This document shows, one piece after another, positions 48,986-57,972 of a stretch of DNA of 64,000 nucleotides. The stretch comes from Candidatus Bipolaricaulota bacterium (GTDB lineage Bacteria > Bipolaricaulota > Bipolaricaulia > Bipolaricaulales > Bipolaricaulaceae). Numbering within the stretch: the first letter of the stretch is position 1; every line of letters begins with the position of its first letter. The position numbers were made by a program, and so were the translations under genes. The notes below the pieces were generated by a model, which saw nothing but the letters and a program-made list of their open reading frames with translations, searched no databases and had not been told where the DNA came from. The stretch is taken from positions 371,546-435,545 of the forward strand of contig JANXBT010000001.1 in the NCBI GenBank assembly GCA_025060415.1, written 5' to 3'.

Positions 48986-51706
48986 TCACGCGTTTTTCCC
49001 GCAGCAGTGCTTGTACTTCCTCCCGGAGCCGCAGGGGCAGGGGTCGTTCCGCCCCACCCGGTCCGGCGGGGCGGGCCGGCGCGCAGGGGCAGGGGGGTGC
49101 GTGGCGACCGCAGTTGGGGCTGGCGGCCCCTCCACCCGCACCATGAGCCGCGGGGAAAGGAGCACCCGCATCACCTGCTCCTCGCTGCGCACCAGCATCT
49201 CCTCGAACATGCGGTGCGCCTCGCGCTTGAACTCCACCAGGGGGTCGGTCCCCCCGTAGGCCCGAAGCCCGATCCCCTCCCGCAGGTCGTCGAGCTCCAG
49301 GAGGTGCAGGCGCCAGTTCTCGTCCACCGTGCGCAGCACCACCAGCCGCGCCACCACCGGGAAGTAGGGGGCGAGGCGCGCCCACTGGCGGTCGAGCTGC
49401 TCCCGGAGCGCCTCCTGCACGCGCCGCAGGAGCTCCTCCCACCGCCGGGCCGGCAGCTCCGGAACGGGCTCGCACACCTGGGCCAGCTCCCGCCGGAGCC
49501 CCTCCAGGTCGCCCGCCTCCGGGGGCTTGCCCCGCGGCACGTGGCGCTCCACCAGGATCTCCGCGAACTCCTCGGCCATGCCCCGCAGGTGTTCCCGGAG
49601 CTCCTCGTCGTTGGGGGTCTCCCCGGGCGCGGGGAGGAGGAAGCGCTCGCGCAGGGCGTAGATGGCGTCCCGCTGTTTGGCCATGATCTCGTCGTACTCC
49701 AAAAGGCGCTTGCGGATCTCGAAGTTCCGCTCCTCCACGCGCTTTTGCGCCCGGCGGATGGCGCGGGTGAGGAGGTCGTGGGTGATGGCCTCGCCCTCCT
49801 TCACGCCCAGGCGTTCCATGAGGGCGGCGAGGCGCTCGCCCCCAAAGAGGCGCAGGAGGTCGTCCTCCAGGGAGAGGAAGAACTGGGCCTCGCCGGGGTC
49901 GCCCTGGCGGCCGGCCCGGCCCGCCAATTGGTCGTCGATGCGGCGGGCCTCGTGGCGCTGGCAGCCGATCACGAAAAGCCCGCCCTGGTAGATCTCCCGC
50001 CACTCCTCGGGCCGGAACTCCCTCCCCGTCTCGCGGCACCACTTCCTGATCTGCTCCAGGACCCAGCGGCCGTAGGGCGAGCGGGGGTCCGCGGGCCGCA
50101 CGATCTTCCGGCGCTCCTCCTCCGCCTCCTTTCGGTAGCGCGCCAGCAGCTCCTGGTACTTCTCCGGCTCCGTGCGGGGGTCGGCCTCCTGGCGGGCGCG
50201 GTACTCCGGGTTGCCCCCAAGGAGGATGTCCGTGCCCCGGCCGGCCATGTTGGTGGCGATGGTGATGGCCCCGTAACGCCCGGCCTGGGCCACGATCATG
50301 GCCTCCTTCTCGTGGTACTTGGCGTTCAGCACTTGGTGGGGGAGGCCCCGCCGGGTCAGGAGCTGGGAGAGGTACTCGGAGTCCTCGATGGAGGTGGTGC
50401 CGATGAGGACCGGCCTTCCCTGGCGGTGGAGCTCGGCCACCTTTTCCGCCACCGCCTCGAACTTGGCCTTCCGCGTGCGGAAGATCACGTCGGGGTGGTG
50501 GTAGCGGATCATGGGCCGGTTGGTGGGGATCTGCACGACGTCCAGCCCGTAGATCCGCTTGAACTCCTCCTCCTCCGTCTTGGCCGTGCCCGTCATCCCC
50601 GCCAGGCCCTTGTAGAGCCGGAAGTAGTGCTGGAGGGTGATCTGGGCGAGGGTTTGGTGCTCGCGCTGGATGGGCAGGCCTTCCTTGGCCTCGATGGCCT
50701 GGTGGAGGCCGCCGGAGTAGCGGCGGTCGGGCATGAGCCGGCCCGTGAACTCGTCCACGATGATGACCCGGCCGTCCTTCACGATGTAGTCGCGGTCGCG
50801 CTTGTAGAACACAAGGGCCTTGAGGGCCGTCTCTAAGTGGTAGCGGGCGGTGGCCGCCCGGGGGTCGGCGATGTTGTCGAACTTCAAGAGCTTTTCGGCC
50901 TTCTCCCAGCCCTTCTCCGTGAGGGAGAGGCGGCGGTGGGCCTCGTCCACCTCGAAGTCCTCGCCGGGCTTGAACAGGCGGGCCAGGCGCGCGAACTCCC
51001 GGTACAGGCGGGCCGTCTCCTCCGTGGGCCCGGAGATGATGAGGGGGGTGCGGGCCTCGTCGATGAGGATGTAGTCGATCTCGTCGATGATGGCGTAGTC
51101 CAGGGGCCCCTGGACCTTCTGGTCCCGGGAGAGGACCATGTGGTCCCGCAGGTAATCGAAGCCGAACTGGGCGTTCGTGCCGTAGACGACGTCGCATTGG
51201 TAGGCGCGCTTGCGCTCGGCCGGCGGGGTGTCCTCCTGCAGCAGGCCCACGCTGAGGCCCAAAAACTCGTAGACCGGGCCCATCCAGTGGCGGTCGCGCT
51301 TGGCCAGGTAATCGTTCACCGTCACGATGTGGACCTTGCCCACCAGGGCGTTGAGGTAGGCGGGCATGGTGGCCACCAGGGTCTTCCCCTCCCCGGTTTT
51401 CATCTCCGCGATGCGCCGCTGGTGCAGGACGATCCCGCCCAGGACCTGCACGTCGAAGGGGTAGAGGCCGATGGTCCGGCGCGCGGCCTCCCGTACCACC
51501 GCAAACGCCTCGGGCAGGAGCTGGTCCGGGGTTTCCCCGGCGCGCAGGCGGCGCCGGAACTCCGCGGTCTTGGCTTGCAGCTCCTCGTCCGAAAGGTCCT
51601 TCATCTTGGCGGACCAGTGGTTCACCGCCGCCAGGATGGGGAGGAGGCGGCGCAGCTTGCGCTCGTTGGAGTCGCGCACCCGGCGCAAGAGCCTAAGGAG
51701 GGGCAT
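48986..51706 (-). CDS. secA: Preprotein translocase ATPase SecA
   Basis: The 906-aa motor protein has NBD1 Walker A in EMKTGEGKTLVA, YGTNAQFGFDYLRD, and IIDEIDYILIDEARTPLIIS (usual DEVDSILIDE, with Tyr for Ser here). The preprotein cross-linking domain and NBD2 (TNMAGRGTDILLGGNPEYRA, GRAGRQGDPGEAQFFLSLED) follow. The C-terminal zinc motif is CPCGSGRKYKHCCG. It pushes secretory proteins through SecYEG, which fits the many signal peptides in this window. Confidence 0.97.
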   Translation of the reverse strand: MPLLRLLRRVRDSNERKLRRLLPILAAVNHWSAKMKDLSDEELQAKTAEFRRRLRAGETPDQLLPEAFAVVREAARRTIGLYPFDVQVLGGIVLHQRRIAEMKTGEGKTLVATMPAYLNALVGKVHIVTVNDYLAKRDRHWMGPVYEFLGLSVGLLQEDTPPAERKRAYQCDVVYGTNAQFGFDYLRDHMVLSRDQKVQGPLDYAIIDEIDYILIDEARTPLIISGPTEETARLYREFARLARLFKPGEDFEVDEAHRRLSLTEKGWEKAEKLLKFDNIADPRAATARYHLETALKALVFYKRDRDYIVKDGRVIIVDEFTGRLMPDRRYSGGLHQAIEAKEGLPIQREHQTLAQITLQHYFRLYKGLAGMTGTAKTEEEEFKRIYGLDVVQIPTNRPMIRYHHPDVIFRTRKAKFEAVAEKVAELHRQGRPVLIGTTSIEDSEYLSQLLTRRGLPHQVLNAKYHEKEAMIVAQAGRYGAITIATNMAGRGTDILLGGNPEYRARQEADPRTEPEKYQELLARYRKEAEEERRKIVRPADPRSPYGRWVLEQIRKWCRETGREFRPEEWREIYQGGLFVIGCQRHEARRIDDQLAGRAGRQGDPGEAQFFLSLEDDLLRLFGGERLAALMERLGVKEGEAITHDLLTRAIRRAQKRVEERNFEIRKRLLEYDEIMAKQRDAIYALRERFLLPAPGETPNDEELREHLRGMAEEFAEILVERHVPRGKPPEAGDLEGLRRELAQVCEPVPELPARRWEELLRRVQEALREQLDRQWARLAPYFPVVARLVVLRTVDENWRLHLLELDDLREGIGLRAYGGTDPLVEFKREAHRMFEEMLVRSEEQVMRVLLSPRLMVRVEGPPAPTAVATHPPAPARRPAPPDRVGRNDPCPCGSGRKYKHCCGKNA

Positions 51707-51877
51707 GGCCCGGAAACTATACGGGCTTAGGGCCGCCCTTCCAGGGCCTGGAGGACGCGCCGGCGCATCTCCCGTAGAGCGGAAAGCTGCCCCTGCAGCT
51801 CCCCGCGCTTAAGGGGGACGGCCCCGCGGGGCTGCGCGGCGCGCGCCGACCCCCGCCGCGTCGCGCTCGGGCACGGC

Positions 51878-53278
51878 CTAGCCCAGCGCCTCCTCCAAAG
51901 CCAGAGCCGCCGCCAAGAGCTTGGGCTCAGAAAGGCGTGGCCCGATGAGCTGCAACCCGAAGGGGAGCCCGTCCACCTTCCCGGCGGGGATGGAGATGGC
52001 CGGCAGGCCGGCCAGGGCGGAGGGAATGGTGAAGAGGTCCGAAAGGTACATGCTGAGGGGATCCGCCTTCTCGCCCAACCGGAAGGCGGGGGTGGGCGAG
52101 GTGGGGCCGAAGATCAGGTCCACCTTAGCGAAGGCCTCGTCGAACTCCCGGGCGATGAGGGTGCGCACGCGCTGGGCCTTCCCGTAGTACTGGTCGTAGT
52201 AGCCGGCGGAGAGGGCGAACGTGCCCAGGGCGATCCGCCGCTTGACCTCCGGCCCGAACCCTAGGGCCCGGGACTGGGCGATCATCTCCCGCACCCCCTG
52301 CGCGGGAACGCGCAGGGTGTAGCGCACCCCGTCGTAGCGGGCGAGGTTGGCCGAGGCCTCGGCCGAGGCGATGAGGTAGTAGGCGGGAAGGGCGTACTCC
52401 GTCAGGGGGAGGGAGAGGGGGACCACCTCACCGCCCAGCCCTTCGATCGCCGCGCACCAGCGGTCCACAAGGCTTAGCGCCTCCGGCCCCAGCTCCCTGG
52501 GGGTGTACTCGCGGGGGAGCCCCAGCCGGAAGCCGGCCAGAGCGGGGCGCAGATCGGCGCAGTAATCCTGGGGCGGCACGGGGAGGCTTGTGGAATCCTT
52601 GGGGTCGTGGCCGGCCATGAGGGAGAGGAGGAGGGCCGCGTCGCGCACGGTCCGGGTGATGGGGCCGATCGTGTCCAGGGAGGAGGCGAAGGCCACGAGG
52701 CCGTAGCGGGACACGAGGCCGTAGGTGGGGCGGAGGCCCACCACCCCGCACAGGGCGGCGGGCTGGCGCACGGAGCCCCCGGTGTCCGAGCCCAGCGCGG
52801 CCAGGGCCTCCCCGGCGGCCACCGCCGCCGCCGACCCGCCCGAGGACCCGCCGGGCACGCGCGTCGGGTCCCAGGGGTTGCGGGTGGGCCCGAACGCGGA
52901 GTTCTCCGTGGACGACCCCATGGCGAACTCGTCCAAGTTCGTCTTGCCCTGGACCACCAGCCCGGCGGCCTTGAGCCGGGCCACCGCCGTGGCCTCGAAG
53001 GGCGACCGGTAGCCCTCCAGCAGCCGGGAGGCACAGGTGGTGGGGAACTCCAGGGTGCAGATGTTGTCCTTGACGGCGAGGGGCAGCCCCCGGAGGGGCT
53101 TGTCCCGCGCGGCGTGGGCCCAGGCCTTCAACTCCTCCTTGTCGGCCAGGGCCAGGAACGCCCGCACCACAGGCTCGCGTTCGGCGATCGCGCGGAAAAG
53201 CGCGTCCACCACCTCGGCCGGGCTGAGCGCTTCCGCGCGGATCAGGCGCAGGGCCTCCGTGAGGTTGCGGGGGAGCAA
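51878..53278 (-). CDS. gatA: Asp/Glu-tRNA amidotransferase subunit A
   Basis: The 466-aa amidase has the Ser-cisSer-Lys triad in PLAVKDNICTLEF (Lys), PGGSSGGSAAAVAAGEA and LGSDTGGSVRQPAALCG (Ser residues). It makes ammonia from glutamine and passes it to GatB. I chose TTG 53278 (MLPRNLTEALRLIRAEALSP) because the family N-terminus begins there. There is no ribosome site, since the tRNA-Leu 3' end is only 7 nt upstream. The open frame continues through the tRNA, but that part is not protein. Confidence 0.95.
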   Translation of the reverse strand: MLPRNLTEALRLIRAEALSPAEVVDALFRAIAEREPVVRAFLALADKEELKAWAHAARDKPLRGLPLAVKDNICTLEFPTTCASRLLEGYRSPFEATAVARLKAAGLVVQGKTNLDEFAMGSSTENSAFGPTRNPWDPTRVPGGSSGGSAAAVAAGEALAALGSDTGGSVRQPAALCGVVGLRPTYGLVSRYGLVAFASSLDTIGPITRTVRDAALLLSLMAGHDPKDSTSLPVPPQDYCADLRPALAGFRLGLPREYTPRELGPEALSLVDRWCAAIEGLGGEVVPLSLPLTEYALPAYYLIASAEASANLARYDGVRYTLRVPAQGVREMIAQSRALGFGPEVKRRIALGTFALSAGYYDQYYGKAQRVRTLIAREFDEAFAKVDLIFGPTSPTPAFRLGEKADPLSMYLSDLFTIPSALAGLPAISIPAGKVDGLPFGLQLIGPRLSEPKLLAAALALEEALG

Positions 53279-53285
53279 GGGCGAG

Positions 53286-53373
53286 TGCCGGGGGTGGGAC
53301 TTGAACCCACACGGGGGGTGGTTACCCCACTGGATCCTGAGTCCAGCGCGTCTGCCAATTCCGCCACCCCGGC
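53286..53373 (-). tRNA. tRNA-Leu (anticodon CAG)
   Basis: An 88-nt cloverleaf: acceptor GCCGGGG/CCCCGGC, D-arm with GCAGAC, anticodon stem CTGGA/TCCAG around loop CTCAGGA, a long variable arm (GGGG/CCCC) typical of Leu, and T-arm GTGGG-TTCAAGT-CCCAC. The discriminator base is A and CCA is not encoded. gatA starts 7 nt downstream. Confidence 0.95.
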
Positions 53374-53465
53374 GCTCCGGCGCGCATTCTACGGGCTGGG
53401 CGGGCCCTGTCAAGATTTGACGGAATGGCCGGCCCCACGGTAGACTCCCGGCCAGGGTGAGGGGA

Positions 53466-54140
53466 ATGGTCGAACTCAAGGATTTCCGGGTGTTCCGGGA
53501 TCTCAAGCCCGAAGAGCTCCAGAAACTGGCCGGCCTTGTGCGAAAAATCGAATACGGCGAGGAAGAGCTCATCTTCATGGAGGGCGCCCCCGCCTTCGGC
53601 TTCTACCTGGTGTTCAAGGGCGCGGTGAAGCTGGTCAAGCGCAGCGCCAAGGGGAAATCCCAGATCCTCAAGATCGTGGGGCCCGGGGGCCTTCTGGGCG
53701 AGACCACCCTCTTCGATAAGGGCGTACACAACGCGTACGCCAAAACCCTCATCCCCTCCACGGTGGGCTTCATCGAGCGCGGCGACTTCTTCTTTTTTCT
53801 CGAGCACCACCCCAAGGTGATCTTCCGCTTCTTCGAGTACCTCTCCCTCGAGCTCAAGGCCTTCCAGAACAAGCTGGCCGAGCGCTCCTACGCCTCCAGC
53901 AAGGAACGCCTGGCCCGCCTCATCCTCGCCCTGGACCGGTTGGGCCTGGAGCTTTCGCGGGCGGAGCTGGCGGAGATGGCCGGCGTGTCCTCGAAAACCG
54001 CCATCCGCACCCTGAGCGAGCTGGAGTCCCGGGGCATCATCAGCGTGGACAACCGCCGGATCAACGTGCTGAAGGAGGAGTACCTGCGGCGGCTGGCCGA
54101 ACCCTTCGCCCTCGAGGTGGATAAAGCCCTCATCATCTAG
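53466..54140 (+). CDS. Crp/Fnr-family transcriptional regulator
   Basis: The 224-aa protein has an N-terminal cyclic-nucleotide-type beta-roll (EELIFMEGAPAFGFYLVFKG, then GPGGLLGETTLFDKGVHNAY) and a C-terminal winged helix (LSRAELAEMAGVSSKTAIRT). No N-terminal Cys cluster is present, so it is not a true Fnr oxygen sensor, and the cAMP-contact Arg/Ser pattern is not clear. The signal is unknown. GAGGGGA lies just before ATG 53466. The sensor kinase follows 55 bp downstream. Confidence 0.9.
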   Translation: MVELKDFRVFRDLKPEELQKLAGLVRKIEYGEEELIFMEGAPAFGFYLVFKGAVKLVKRSAKGKSQILKIVGPGGLLGETTLFDKGVHNAYAKTLIPSTVGFIERGDFFFFLEHHPKVIFRFFEYLSLELKAFQNKLAERSYASSKERLARLILALDRLGLELSRAELAEMAGVSSKTAIRTLSELESRGIISVDNRRINVLKEEYLRRLAEPFALEVDKALII

Positions 54141-54195
54141 CTTTTGGACCTCTGTCCTTGGCGGGGCGGGCGGGCCCGCAGTAAAACCGAGCACC

Positions 54196-56016
54196 ATGCG
54201 CCGCAGGCGTGGGCCGCTGGGATTGGCGTTGGGGGTTTCCTTTCTCTTCTGGGCCCTGCTGGTCTGGGCCCTGGGCTGGGCCGATGACCCCCTGCGGTTC
54301 CTCGTCCTGAGCGGGGCCTGGACGGGGATCGCGGCGGCCCTCTTGGGCTGGCCCAAGGGGATGCTCGCCCCCCTGGCGAGCCTGGCCGTGGCCGCCCCGG
54401 CCCTCGCCCGCCAACCCCTCCTCGTCTTCGCCTCCCAAGCCCTCTTCCTCCTGGGCCTGGCTCTCGTGGGCAGCGGGCTGGGCTTCGCCCTGCGCAAGGG
54501 CAGCTCCCGCCGCCAGCTCCACCGCCAGCTGGAGCGGTCCTACGGGGAGGAGGTGTTCGAGAACTCCCTCAACATCCTCCACGTGATCGACCGGGAGGGG
54601 AACGTGGTGCGCCGCAACCGCCGCTCCCTGGAGCTTTTGGGCTGGCCCCACCGCCGCAGCCTGCACGTCACGGAGTACGTGCACCCCCAGCACCTCGACG
54701 AGTTTCGCCTGGAGCTGGAGCGGCTGTTTGAGCGGGGGGAGCTGCGCGACCTGCGGGTGCGGTTCCTCACGGAAAGCAAGCACAGCCTCCCCGTGGAGGT
54801 GCAGGCCCGCCGGGTCACCGGGAGGTTCGCGGTGCTGGAGGCGCGGGACCTTTCGGACCTACAAAAGCTCGAGTACGAGCTCCACCAGATGCAGGCCCGC
54901 TACCGCTGCGTGATCGAGGCGGGCCTGGATACCCTGGACCTTGGGCTGATCCTCGTGGACGCCAAGGGCGAGGTGCTGTGGGCCAACCTCGCGGTGAGCC
55001 GCTTTTTCGGGCTGGACCGGGACCAGTGGTTTGGGCACCACGCCCTCCAGCTCATGGAGCGGATCAGCATGGTCCTGGAGGAGGGCGAGGCCTTCTACCG
55101 GCGGGTGCGGGAGATCTACCAGGCCGGCCTGAGCGAGGAGGGGCTGGTGGTGCAGGTGCGGCCGGGGAAGGGCCGGGAGGAGCGGGTGCTCCAGTACCGC
55201 TCCCTGCCCCTGGCCACGCGGGACTACAAGGGCGGGCGGGTGGACTACTTTGCGGACATCACGCCCCTCAAGCGCCTGGAGGCCGAGCTGCGGGAGCAGA
55301 AGCGCCTCTTGGAGGAGGCGAACGAGCGGCTCAAGGCCTTCAACGCCGCCCTCTCCCACCAGCTGCGCAACCCCGCCCGGTCCGCCCTCGGCCGGCTCCA
55401 CCTCGTCCTTTCCCAGGCCGATGGGGCCCTTCCCCCCCAGGCCCGCGAGGACCTGGAGAACGCTAAACGCTGCCTGGAGCGCATGGACCGGATGATCGAG
55501 GACCTCAACCGCTACGCCAAGATGCGCCTGGACCCCTCGCAGTTCGAGCCGGTGGACTTGAACCGGCTTTTGGCGGAGGTCCGGGAGGACCTGGGCCCGG
55601 CCCTGGCCCGGGCGGAGCTGCGGGTGGCCGCGGACCTCCCCGTGGTGTTCGGGCGGCCGCGCCTGCTGGCCGAGCTCTTCGCCAACCTCCTCCACAACGC
55701 CGTGAAGTTCAACGACAAGGACACGCCGGTGGTGGAGGTGGGATGGAGGCCCCACCGGGCGGACGCCTACCTCTTCTGGGTGCGGGACAACGGTCCTGGG
55801 ATCCCCGGGGAGTACCTGGAGAAGATCTTCCAGCTCTTCGAGCGGCTGGACACCACGAAGGAGGGGACCGGTGCGGGCTTGGCCATCTGCCGCCGCATCG
55901 TGGAGGAGCACGGGGGCCGGATCTGGGCGGAGTCCCAGCCCGGGCAGGGCGCCACGTTCTACTTCACCCTGCCCCGGCAGCCCGTAAGAAGAGGGGTGGA
56001 GAACGATGCCCGTTGA
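54196..56016 (+). CDS. Membrane sensor histidine kinase with two PAS domains
   Basis: The 606-aa protein has three or four N-terminal helices (residues 8-95, e.g. GLALGVSFLFWALLVWALGW), PAS1 (about 115-220), PAS2 (about 240-360) with a linking coiled coil (AELREQKRLLEEANERLKAF), an H-box AALSHQLRNPARSA (Gln where Glu or Asp is usual after His) and an ATPase domain with NLLHNAVKFND, DNGPGIPGEY and GTGAGLAICRRIVEEHGGRI. It is similar to the non-orthodox kinases paired with Rcp1-type regulators. The response regulator overlaps its stop by 11 nt. Confidence 0.93.
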   Translation: MRRRRGPLGLALGVSFLFWALLVWALGWADDPLRFLVLSGAWTGIAAALLGWPKGMLAPLASLAVAAPALARQPLLVFASQALFLLGLALVGSGLGFALRKGSSRRQLHRQLERSYGEEVFENSLNILHVIDREGNVVRRNRRSLELLGWPHRRSLHVTEYVHPQHLDEFRLELERLFERGELRDLRVRFLTESKHSLPVEVQARRVTGRFAVLEARDLSDLQKLEYELHQMQARYRCVIEAGLDTLDLGLILVDAKGEVLWANLAVSRFFGLDRDQWFGHHALQLMERISMVLEEGEAFYRRVREIYQAGLSEEGLVVQVRPGKGREERVLQYRSLPLATRDYKGGRVDYFADITPLKRLEAELREQKRLLEEANERLKAFNAALSHQLRNPARSALGRLHLVLSQADGALPPQAREDLENAKRCLERMDRMIEDLNRYAKMRLDPSQFEPVDLNRLLAEVREDLGPALARAELRVAADLPVVFGRPRLLAELFANLLHNAVKFNDKDTPVVEVGWRPHRADAYLFWVRDNGPGIPGEYLEKIFQLFERLDTTKEGTGAGLAICRRIVEEHGGRIWAESQPGQGATFYFTLPRQPVRRGVENDAR

Positions 56017-56446
56017 ACGCCGGATGACGATCCTGGTGGTGGAGGATGACCCGCTCCACTACGAGCTCATCGAGCGGTCCGTGCGCAGCCTGGAGCGGGC
56101 CAACGTCCGCTACGACCTCTATTGGGCCAAGGACGGGGAGGAGGCCCTGGACTTCCTGTTCCGCCGCAAGAACTACGTGCAGGCCCCCCGCCCCAACCTC
56201 GTCCTCCTGGACCTCTACCTCCCCAAAAAGCACGGCCTGGACGTGCTCAACGAGATCAAGAAGGACGAAAAGCTGCGCAAGATCCCGGTGATCGTGTTCA
56301 CCGTCTCCACCGACGAGGAGGAGATGGTGCGGGCCTACGACTCCGGGGCCGCAGGGTTCCTGCAGAAGCCCGCCTCCCCGGAGGAGTTCGAGCGGCTGCT
56401 CGCCACGGTCTGGGAGTACTGGCGGATCGCCAAGCTGCCGGACTAG
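56006..56446 (+). CDS. Single-domain response regulator (Rcp1-like)
   Basis: The 146-aa receiver has the acidic pocket ILVVEDD, the phospho-acceptor Asp in LVLLDLYLPKKHGLDVL, Thr in VIVFTVSTDEEE and Lys in GFLQKPASPEEFERL. There is no output domain, so it probably passes phosphate on or acts by protein contact. It overlaps the kinase gene by 11 nt, with GAGGGGTGGAG before ATG 56006. Confidence 0.93.
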   Translation: MPVERRMTILVVEDDPLHYELIERSVRSLERANVRYDLYWAKDGEEALDFLFRRKNYVQAPRPNLVLLDLYLPKKHGLDVLNEIKKDEKLRKIPVIVFTVSTDEEEMVRAYDSGAAGFLQKPASPEEFERLLATVWEYWRIAKLPD

Positions 56447-56760
56447 CGTCCGCGGCCCAGGCCGCGAAGGTCCCCTCCCCGCGCGACGCCTGTCGTTCCC
56501 CCTCCGGCCGGCCCGGGCCTAAGGTGGGGTTGGGCCTGGGCGTGTGAGGCGTGGTGCCGGCCCGACGGGGTTTCCCGCCCCTCCTGCTGGGCCTCCAGCG
56601 GGTGGGCTGCCGTTCGAATCGGCAAAACACGCCCCATGACCCCCTCCTGGCCTCCTTCCTCCTCGCCGGGGAGGGGCCCCCCGCCCCTCCCCGCCCTTGC
56701 CTTCCGGCCCCGCCTCCGGGTAGCATGGCCCAACCTCAGGTTTTAGGAAAGGGGGTTGGC
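56447..56760. other. Spacer with the promoter of the nucleoside importer
   Basis: About 310 bp without a supported gene. TTGCCT (56697-56702) and TAGCAT (56721-56726), 18 nt apart, form a plausible promoter for the binding-protein gene at 56761. The rest is C-rich on this strand, and no conserved RNA was recognised. Confidence 0.5.
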
Positions 56761-57924
56761 ATGGCACTCAGGCGCATTGCCTTTGTGGTCTTGGCGCTGG
56801 CATTTCTGGGGCTGCCCGGGTGGGCCGGCCGAGTGGCCCTCATCCTCGACGTGGGCGGCCGCGGCGACCTCTCCTTCAACGACATGGGCTACAAAGGCAC
56901 GGAGGAGGCCTGCGCCGCGTTCGGCTGGGAGTTCGTGGACATCCAGTCCGCCACCTCCGCGGACTACCTCCCCAACATCCGCAACGCCGCCCGCTCCCGC
57001 CGGTTCGACCTCATCATCTGCGTGGGCTTCCTCCTTGCGGACGCGCTGAACGCGGTGGCCCCGGAGTTCCCCGACCAGAAGTTCGCCATCATTGACGCGG
57101 TCGTGCCCCATCCCAACGTGCTTTCCATCGTGTTCGAGGAGCAGGAGGGCTCGGCCCTGGTGGGGGCCCTGGCCGGCATGCTCGCCGCCCACTACGGCTA
57201 CCCCTATGTGGGCGTGGTGTTGGGCATCGAGATCCCTGTCCTCTACCACTTCGAGGGCGGCTACCGCTTCGGTATCGACTGGGGGCTCCAGAAGTACGCC
57301 CAGGTGACGGGCAAGAAGGCGGACGTGGGCCTCCTTTGGGTCTACACCGGGACCTTCTCGGACATCGCCAAGGGCAAGGCCGCGGCGGAGGCCCAGCTGG
57401 AGCAGGGTGCGGTGGCCGTGTACAACGTGGCCGGCCCGCTGGGCATCGGCATCCTGGAGGCCGTCTCCGCTAAGCTGGCCAAGGAGGGCCGCGAGGCCGG
57501 TCCCCCCTTCATGATCGGCGTGGACGCCAACCAGGACTGGATGGGCGACGGCAACAAGGTCGTGGCCTCCATGATGAAGCGCGTGGACGTGGGCTGCTAC
57601 ACGGCCATCCAGATGGTCCACGAGAAGACGTTCCGGGGCGGCGTGCTCTCCCTGGGCCTGCGGAACAAGGGCGTGGCCATCAGCCGGTACCCGGACCTCC
57701 TGGAGTTCATCGATTTCGGCATCAAGGCCGGGGTCATCACCGAGGCCGACCGCGGCCGCATCATCGAGAACTGGAAGGCCATGCGCGCCGCCATCCCCCA
57801 GTGGATCTGGGACGCGGTGGACGAGCTGGAGGCCAAGATCCTCTCCGGCGAGGTCGTGGTGCCCAAGCCCACGACGCGGGAGGAGATGTTGGCCGTGCGC
57901 GCCCGGTATCCGCTGGTGCGTTGA
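56761..57924 (+). CDS. BMP-family substrate-binding protein (nucleoside-type ABC importer)
   Basis: The 387-aa protein starts at ATG 56761 behind AGGAAAGGGGG. An in-frame ATG at 56725 would put extra residues before the signal peptide (MALRRIAFVVLALAFLGLPG). The BMP/PnrA/Med pattern is clear: VALILDVGGRGDLSFNDMGY, ICVGFLLADALNAVAPEFPD, FAIIDAVVPHPNVLSIVFEE, QEGSALVGALAGMLA and MIGVDANQDWMGDGNKVVAS. Family members bind purine nucleosides. There is no lipobox Cys, so it may be a free periplasmic protein. Confidence 0.92.
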   Translation: MALRRIAFVVLALAFLGLPGWAGRVALILDVGGRGDLSFNDMGYKGTEEACAAFGWEFVDIQSATSADYLPNIRNAARSRRFDLIICVGFLLADALNAVAPEFPDQKFAIIDAVVPHPNVLSIVFEEQEGSALVGALAGMLAAHYGYPYVGVVLGIEIPVLYHFEGGYRFGIDWGLQKYAQVTGKKADVGLLWVYTGTFSDIAKGKAAAEAQLEQGAVAVYNVAGPLGIGILEAVSAKLAKEGREAGPPFMIGVDANQDWMGDGNKVVASMMKRVDVGCYTAIQMVHEKTFRGGVLSLGLRNKGVAISRYPDLLEFIDFGIKAGVITEADRGRIIENWKAMRAAIPQWIWDAVDELEAKILSGEVVVPKPTTREEMLAVRARYPLVR

Positions 57925-57934
57925 AGCCGGGGGC

Positions 57935-57960
57935 GGGGCCCGGGCCGCGGCCCGGGCCCC
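57935..57960 (+). promoter_or_regulatory. Strong hairpin between binding-protein and ATPase genes
   Basis: A perfect 12-bp GC stem (57935-57946 with 57949-57960) has almost no loop and no T-run. It probably protects the upstream mRNA or damps read-through, so that binding protein exceeds ATPase. No ribosome site follows before ATG 57973. Confidence 0.55.
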
Positions 57961-57972
57961 CTCCGCCCGCCC

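Noticed and set aside
51730-51877. Possible short peptide between secA and gatA (ending KRGELQGQLSALREMRRRVL)
   Set aside because: There is a helical-looking tail but no start with a ribosome site and no homology that I recognise. The upstream frame is repetitive GC-rich sequence.
53279-53578. Upstream extension of gatA through the tRNA-Leu
   Set aside because: The frame stays open across the tRNA by chance (GC-rich, no stops). The extra residues match nothing and include the translated tRNA sequence.
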